Source: Bradyrhizobium mercantei
GTDB lineage: Bacteria > Pseudomonadota > Alphaproteobacteria > Rhizobiales > Xanthobacteraceae
Assembly (NCBI RefSeq): GCF_001982635.1
Contig: NZ_MKFI01000005.1
Location: forward strand, 454,479-518,478
Reading direction: 5' to 3'
DNA: 64,000 nt
The position numbers and the translations under genes are program-made. How positions within the stretch are numbered: position 1 is the first letter of the stretch; each line of letters begins with the position of its first letter. Positions 57,943-64,000 of this stretch are shown here, piece after piece. Under the pieces are notes generated by a model. It saw only the letters and a program-made list of their open reading frames with translations, had not been told where the DNA came from and did no database searches.

Positions 57943-60669
57943 TCACTGCTTCGGCAGTTTCGCCCTCAGCGCATACAACGCATCCAGTGCCTCGCGCGGC
58001 GACATCTCATCGGGGTGCAGCGCCTTCACCGCTTCCACCAGCAGGTCCGCCCCGCTCGGCGGCTTGTCCTCGGCGGCGGCGCGGGAGGGGACGGCGAACA
58101 GCGGCAGGTCATCGGCCAAGGCGCGTGCGGTCTGGCCGCGGTCCTGGGCTTCGAGTTTCGCCAGCACCGATTTGGCGCGCGTGATCACCGCGGGCGGCAG
58201 GCCGGCGAGCTTGGCGACCTGGATGCCGTAGGAACGGTCCGCGGAGCCCGGCAGCACCTCGTGCAGGAACACGACGTCGCCCTGCCACTCCTTGACCCGC
58301 ACCGTGGCGTTGAACATCCGCGGCAGCTTGGCCGAGAGCGCAGTCAATTCGTGATAGTGGGTGGCAAACAGCGTGCGGCAGCGGTTGCTCTCATGCAGAT
58401 GCTCGATCGCGGCCCAGGCGATCGACAGGCCGTCGAACGTCGCGGTGCCGCGGCCGATCTCGTCGAGGATGACGAGCGACCGTTCGCTGGCCTGGTTGAG
58501 GATCACGGCGGTCTCGACCATCTCGACCATGAAGGTCGAGCGTCCCCGCGCCAGGTCATCGGCGGCCCCGACGCGCGAGAACAGCCGGTCGACGATGCCG
58601 AGCCGCGCCCGTGACGCCGGCACATAGCTTCCAATCTGGGCAAGGAGCGCGATCAGCGCGTTCTGGCGCAGGAAGGTCGATTTACCGGCCATGTTCGGAC
58701 CGGTGATCAGCCAGAGCTGGCCGGACTTCTGAGCGGGCGCCGGCGACAGATCGCAGGCATTGGCGATGAACGGCTGGCCGTCGCGCTTCAGCGCCTGCTC
58801 GACCACCGGATGGCGGCCGCCCTCGATCGCAAAGCCGAGCGAGCCGTCGACGTCGGGCCGCACGTAATTGTCGTCGATCGCAAGCTTGGCCAGCGAGGTC
58901 GCGACGTCGAGCATCGCAAAGGCGTGCGCGGCGTTGCGCAAATCGTCGCTCGCCGCGAGCGCCATCGCGCTCAGCCGCTCGAAGATCTCGAGCTCGAGAT
59001 TGAGCGCGCGCTCGCCGGCATTGGCGATCTTGGCCTCGGTCTCGCCGAGCTCTGACGTCGTGAAGCGAACCTGTCCGGCCAGGGTCTGGCGATGAATGAA
59101 GGTCGCATTCAGCGGCGGGGCGAACAGCTTGTCGCCGTGCTGCGCGGTGACTTCGACGAAATAGCCGAGCACGTTGTTGTGCCGGATCTTCAGCGTCTTG
59201 ATGCCGGTGTCCTCGGCGTAGCGCGCCTGCATCGCGGCGACGACGAGGCGCGAGGCATCGCGCAGATTGCGGCTCTCGTCGAGCGCGGCCTCATAGCTCT
59301 CGCGGATGAAGCCGCCGTCACGCTTGATCAGCGGCAATTGCTCTGACAGTGCGCGGGAGAATTCCCGTGCGAGGTCGCGCGAGGGACGCCGCAAGGCCGC
59401 CATCACGGTCGAAACCTCGGCCGGCGGATCGCTGAGCTGCGCGAGCAGGTCCAACGCCTGGTCGGCGGCAACGATGCCGTCGCGCAGGCTGGCGAGATCG
59501 CGCGGGCCGCCGCGGCCGACCGAGAGCCGCGCCAGCGCCCGCGACATGTCGGGCGCCGCGCGCAGCACGGTCCGGATGTCCTCGCGTGCCGCGGAATCCG
59601 CAACGAATGCCGTGACCGCATCGAGCCGCCGCGCGATCACGGCAACATCGGTGAGCGGCGCGGCGAGGCGTTGCGCCAGCAGGCGCGAGCCTGCGGCGGT
59701 CACGGTGCAGTCGATCGCATCGAGCAGCGAGCCGCGGCGTTCGCCGGCCAGCGTGCGGGTCAGTTCGAGATTGGCGCGGGTCGCCGGATCGATCGCCATC
59801 GTGGTGCCGGCGGCCTCGCGTGCCGGCGGCGACAGCGGCGGACGTTTGCCGACCTGGGTGCGATCGATATAGGTGACGGCGGCAGCCGCGGCAGTCGCTT
59901 CCAGCCGCGACATCGCCGACAGGCCATCCATGGTCGCGACCGCGAAATAGTCGCACAGCCGCCGTTCGGCGGTGGCGCTGTCGAACACGTCGCGGGTCAG
60001 CGGCGTCACCGACGGCAGCTCGCGCAAGGTCGGCGCCAGTTCGTTGTCGCTGTAGAGCGCGTCGGTGACGATGGCCTCGTTCGGATTGATCCGCGCCAAT
60101 GTCGCCGCAAGCTCGGCGGTCGCGCACTCCGTCACCATGAATTCCGAGGTGGAAATATCGATCCAGGCAAGGCCAAGACGATCCGCGCCGGCCGAGCCGC
60201 GGGCCCGCGCGATCGCGATCAGATAATTGTTGGTGCGGGCATCGAGCAGCGTGTCTTCGGTCAGCGTGCCCGGCGTCACCAGCCGCACCACGCCGCGGCG
60301 GACCACGCTCTTGTTGCCGCGGGCTTTCGCCTCGGCGGGATTTTCCGTCTGCTCGCACACCGCGACGCGGTGGCCGGCGCCGATCAGGCGATGCAGATAG
60401 TCCTCGGAGCGCTCGACCGGCACGCCGCACATCGGGATGTCCATGCCCTGATGCTTGCCGCGCTTGGTCAGCACGATGCCGAGCGTCTTCGAGGCGATCT
60501 CGGCATCCTCGAAGAACAGCTCGTAGAAATCGCCCATCCGGTAGAACAGCAGCAGGCCGGGATGAGCGGCCTTGATTTCGAGGTACTGTTCCATCATCGG
60601 CGTGACGCGCGACGGCGCCTCGGCGGCACTGGCTTCGGGCGGAACGGGGATCGGCTGTTGAATGGTCAT
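57943..60669 (-). CDS. mutS: DNA mismatch repair protein MutS
   Basis: 908 residues from ATG 60669; a start at 60723 would lie within the upstream repeat. Mismatch-recognition domain with the GDFYELFFEDA motif (Phe-x-Glu), connector, lever/clamp regions, and the C-terminal ABC-type ATPase: ITGPNMAGKST Walker A, LVILDEIGRGTATFDGLS Walker B and ATHYHEL. It binds mismatches and recruits MutL. No Shine-Dalgarno is strong. It is separated from glnD by about 4.6 kb of transporter genes. Confidence 0.95.
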   Translation of the reverse strand: MTIQQPIPVPPEASAAEAPSRVTPMMEQYLEIKAAHPGLLLFYRMGDFYELFFEDAEIASKTLGIVLTKRGKHQGMDIPMCGVPVERSEDYLHRLIGAGHRVAVCEQTENPAEAKARGNKSVVRRGVVRLVTPGTLTEDTLLDARTNNYLIAIARARGSAGADRLGLAWIDISTSEFMVTECATAELAATLARINPNEAIVTDALYSDNELAPTLRELPSVTPLTRDVFDSATAERRLCDYFAVATMDGLSAMSRLEATAAAAAVTYIDRTQVGKRPPLSPPAREAAGTTMAIDPATRANLELTRTLAGERRGSLLDAIDCTVTAAGSRLLAQRLAAPLTDVAVIARRLDAVTAFVADSAAREDIRTVLRAAPDMSRALARLSVGRGGPRDLASLRDGIVAADQALDLLAQLSDPPAEVSTVMAALRRPSRDLAREFSRALSEQLPLIKRDGGFIRESYEAALDESRNLRDASRLVVAAMQARYAEDTGIKTLKIRHNNVLGYFVEVTAQHGDKLFAPPLNATFIHRQTLAGQVRFTTSELGETEAKIANAGERALNLELEIFERLSAMALAASDDLRNAAHAFAMLDVATSLAKLAIDDNYVRPDVDGSLGFAIEGGRHPVVEQALKRDGQPFIANACDLSPAPAQKSGQLWLITGPNMAGKSTFLRQNALIALLAQIGSYVPASRARLGIVDRLFSRVGAADDLARGRSTFMVEMVETAVILNQASERSLVILDEIGRGTATFDGLSIAWAAIEHLHESNRCRTLFATHYHELTALSAKLPRMFNATVRVKEWQGDVVFLHEVLPGSADRSYGIQVAKLAGLPPAVITRAKSVLAKLEAQDRGQTARALADDLPLFAVPSRAAAEDKPPSGADLLVEAVKALHPDEMSPREALDALYALRAKLPKQ

Positions 60670-60773
60670 CAGAGCGTTTTCGAGAGAAGTGGGCACCGGT
60701 TCGCGTGAAGAAAACGCGTCCAAACAAGAATCTGGAGCCCGGTTCTGATCTCATCAGAACCGACGAGGCTCCA
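60670..60773. repeat. Interspersed repeat with strong hairpin at the mutS 5' end
   Basis: AGAGCGTTTTCGAGAGAAG and GTTCGCGTGAAGAAAACGCG are a Bradyrhizobium-type repeat. It contains CGGTTCTGAT / ATCAGAACCG (60740-60749 / 60753-60762), a perfect 10-bp stem with a 3-base loop, enclosed by TGGAGCC / GGCTCCA (60733-60739 / 60767-60773). Because it is next to the mutS ATG, it would form a structured leader of the mutS mRNA. Confidence 0.8.
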
Positions 60774-60982
60774 GGGGCGGAAACTACAGAATTTCGTCCC
60801 GCGGTCCTATCCGCGAGGCCAGGGTTTTCCACCCTGTCCACGGTGCCTTTATGTCAGCCCTCACGGTAATGCGTGCAGGGCGCGCAGCCGCGTCAATTGA
60901 CCTGCCGCGGGCACGCTCCTAAAACCCATCTCAAGTTCCAGCCGATCCAGCGCCTAAGTCGCGGCATTCAGGGAGAGATTCA
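60774..60982. promoter_or_regulatory. Divergent promoter region of mutS and pcaF
   Basis: 209 bases without a gene. mutS and pcaF point outward. GGGAGA at about 60971 precedes the pcaF ATG by 7 bases. No operator is evident. Confidence 0.4.
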
Positions 60983-62191
<1,209 letters not shown>

Positions 62192-62296
62192 TCCAATGGC
62201 TTGGAAGGGTTGAAAACAGCCCTTCCCCAATTTGGTTATGCATTATAATGATCTGATGTGAGCCCGCCGGGCGCGTGGGCCGCGGAGGAATTTGCC

Positions 62297-62998
62297 ATGA
62301 CCCTGTTGTATCCGCTGCAATCGCTTGCGGCCCATCCGGCGCGGCTGTCGCCGGATTACCGCTCCACCGTGAAGCGTTCGCCGCAAAAGCCGTTGATCCC
62401 GATGCGGCACACGCTCTCGGAACTCACCGGTCCGGTCTATGGTCATGAGACGGTGCGTCAGCACGACAACGACCTCACCATCCAGGCCAAGGGCGAGCCG
62501 CTCGGCGAGCGCATCATCGTGCACGGCCATGTGCTTGATGAGGACGGCCGCGGCGTGCCGAACACGCTGGTCGAGCTGTGGCAGGCCAATGCCTGCGGCC
62601 GTTACATCCACGTCGTCGACCAGCATCCGGCGCCGCTCGATCCGAATTTCACTGGCGCGGGCCGCACCCAGAGCGATGACAAGGGCTACTACAAGTTCAT
62701 CACCATCAAGCCCGGCGCGTATCCCTGGGGCAATCACCACAATGCGTGGCGGCCGGCCCATATCCACTTCTCGGTGTTCGGGCATTCCTTCGTGTCGCGT
62801 CTGGTCACGCAGATGTATTTCCCCGGCGATCCCCTGTTTCCGTTCGATCCGATCTTCAACTCGGTGACCGATGCGAAGGCGCGGGCACGGATGATCTCCT
62901 CGTTCGATCTCGACAACACCAAGCCGGAATGGGCGCTGTGCTACCGTTTCGATATCGTGCTGCGCGGCCGCAACGCCACGCCGATGGAGACCAAGTAA
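62297..62998 (+). CDS. pcaH: Protocatechuate 3,4-dioxygenase beta subunit
   Basis: 233 residues from ATG 62297 (GGAGGA 7 bases upstream). Intradiol dioxygenase fold with iron ligands Tyr in CGRYIHVV and GAYPWGN and His in WRPAHIHFSVFG. It carries the Fe(III) centre that opens protocatechuate to 3-carboxy-cis,cis-muconate. Its N-terminal PYPLQ-like stretch is typical. The stop TAA is followed at once by the pcaG GTG. Confidence 0.95.
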   Translation: MTLLYPLQSLAAHPARLSPDYRSTVKRSPQKPLIPMRHTLSELTGPVYGHETVRQHDNDLTIQAKGEPLGERIIVHGHVLDEDGRGVPNTLVELWQANACGRYIHVVDQHPAPLDPNFTGAGRTQSDDKGYYKFITIKPGAYPWGNHHNAWRPAHIHFSVFGHSFVSRLVTQMYFPGDPLFPFDPIFNSVTDAKARARMISSFDLDNTKPEWALCYRFDIVLRGRNATPMETK

Positions 62999-63595
62999 GT
63001 GTCGAACCAGCGTCCTGATGGAATCACGCCCTCGCAGACCGTCGGCCCCTATTTCAAATACGGCCTGACGCCGAACGGCGAGTATGAGTGGAACGACGCC
63101 TTCACCAACAACCTCTTGACGCCTGACGTCTCGGGCGAGCGCATCCGTGTCGAAGGCAAGGTCTATGACGGCGACGGCGCTGTCATTCCGGACTGCATGC
63201 TGGAGATCTGGCAGGCCGACAGCCAGGGCCGGTTCTCCGACCCGCAGGACAAGCGCGCGCTGCCGAACTCAAGCTTCAAGGGTTTTGGCCGCTGCGGCAC
63301 CGACAAGAGCGGCGGCTACGCCTTTGACACCATCAAGCCCGGCGTGGTGCCTGACGCCGACGGCAAGCCGCAGGCGCCGCATATCGTGCTCGCGGTGTTC
63401 GCGCGCGGGATGCTGCTGCATCTCTACACGCGGATCTATTTCGACGACGAAGCCGGCAACGTTAACGATGCCGTGCTGGCGCTGGTGCCGGCCGATCGCC
63501 GCGCGACCCTGATCGCGAAGAAGACAGGCGGCAACGCCTACGCGTTCGACGTCCACCTCCAGGGCGACAACGAGACGGTGTTCTTCGACGTCTAG
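62999..63595 (+). CDS. pcaG: Protocatechuate 3,4-dioxygenase alpha subunit
   Basis: 198 residues from GTG 62999, directly abutting the pcaH stop. Intradiol dioxygenase fold with PSQTVGPYFKYGL and MLEIWQADSQGRFSD, GRCGTDKSGGYAFDTIKPG; the iron ligands of PcaH are not all kept, as expected for the non-catalytic alpha subunit. It forms the alpha-beta heteromer with PcaH. Its TAG overlaps the stop of the convergent LysR gene. Confidence 0.95.
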   Translation: MSNQRPDGITPSQTVGPYFKYGLTPNGEYEWNDAFTNNLLTPDVSGERIRVEGKVYDGDGAVIPDCMLEIWQADSQGRFSDPQDKRALPNSSFKGFGRCGTDKSGGYAFDTIKPGVVPDADGKPQAPHIVLAVFARGMLLHLYTRIYFDDEAGNVNDAVLALVPADRRATLIAKKTGGNAYAFDVHLQGDNETVFFDV

Positions 63596-64000
63596 GCCGC
63601 CGGCCGTGCGCCGCCGCGCCTGAGCTCTTCCGTCGCGCGGCGCAGCACCTCGTGAAGCCATTCGTGCGACGGCTCGTCCTCGACGCGTTCGTGCCAGAGC
63701 AGCCGGACCTCCACGGGCGTCGTGGTGTAGGGCAGTTCATACGTTGTGATCGCATGCGCCTGTTCGAGCGCACGCGCCAGCGGCCGCGGAACGATCGCGG
63801 CCAGCTCGGAATCGATCAGCAGTGCGGGCAGCGCAAGGAAGTGCGGCAGCGAGACCGCAATTCGTGGCGGCCGGTCGCTGTCGGAGAGTGCCCGTTCGAG
63901 CGCCGGCCGGTCGTACATCTCGGAACGCCGGGCAAGCCCGCGCTCGGAGATGAAGCCGCCGATCGCGCCCTCCTGCTCGCCGCCGAAGGAGACGACGACC
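63592..64000 (-). CDS. LysR-type transcriptional regulator, C-terminal part (cut by window edge)
   Basis: 136 codons from the right edge to the TAG at 63592; the HTH domain lies beyond the window. The visible part matches the LysR effector-binding domain: GFISERGLARRSEMYDRP, FLALPALLIDSELAAIVPRPL and a C-terminal VRLLWHERVEDEPSHEWLHE. It converges on pcaG, sharing 4 bases. Regulation of the pca genes (PcaQ-like) is plausible but not shown; PcaQ is typically divergent from its target. Confidence 0.8.
   Translation of the reverse strand, partial: VVVSFGGEQEGAIGGFISERGLARRSEMYDRPALERALSDSDRPPRIAVSLPHFLALPALLIDSELAAIVPRPLARALEQAHAITTYELPYTTTPVEVRLLWHERVEDEPSHEWLHEVLRRATEELRRGGARPAA

Overview
The window looks like a chromosome segment from a Bradyrhizobium-type alphaproteobacterium. 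From about 10.4 kb to the right end the DNA is very G+C rich. It carries rhizobial genes (a RegS/RegR redox two-component pair, PhaZ, FixJ-type regulators, GlnD, MutS, a pcaFHG protocatechuate block) and many of the interspersed palindromic repeats seen in these genomes. Genus-level placement is inference from gene content and style, not from a marker-gene comparison.

Positions 1 to about 10,390 form a foreign island that is visibly richer in A+T. It ends inside a split tRNA-Arg(CCG) gene: only the 5' half is present (10390-10429), and the island begins at the anticodon loop. On the minus strand, from the junction inward, the island encodes an HNH endonuclease with a probable modified-base-reading N-terminal domain, a membrane-anchored coiled-coil protein, a large serine recombinase translationally coupled to two different ParB/RepB-like proteins (no ParA), a non-coding stretch with an inverted repeat, a 1067-residue ATPase fused to a C-terminal phosphoribosyltransferase-like domain, and the start of a SIR2-like protein cut by the window edge. 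A small HTH protein is divergent from the recombinase. The ATPase-PRTase/SIR2 pair is the best candidate for an undescribed immunity or conflict system, and the recombinase-ParB-ParB operon is the likely mobility and maintenance module.

10.5-32 kb is ordinary chromosome: two luciferase-like flavin monooxygenases, secreted hydrolases, a GGDEF/EAL protein, an HWE kinase, a membrane-bound class III cyclase, an SDR, an MFS exporter, a PHB-depolymerase-like esterase, an MBL hydrolase, a convergent pair of GH13 glucosidases with overlapping stop codons, a VWA protein and MmcB.

32-46 kb holds regSR, a two-gene ABC-2 transporter, phaZ with a clear terminator, a YgjP-like zinc protease, PBP1A, and two tandem paralogous branched-chain-amino-acid-type binding proteins without their permeases, separated by palindromic repeats. 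46-50.3 kb is a signalling cluster (PAS histidine kinase, FixJ-type regulator, receiver-only protein) with three tiny genes beside it and a 19-bp sequence present twice, once near each end of the cluster.

50.5-60.7 kb contains glnD and mutS, separated by a sulfonate/nitrate-type ABC transporter operon, an OsmC protein and a membrane protein. 61-64 kb is beta-ketoadipate catabolism: pcaF, pcaH, pcaG and a convergent LysR-type regulator that runs off the window.
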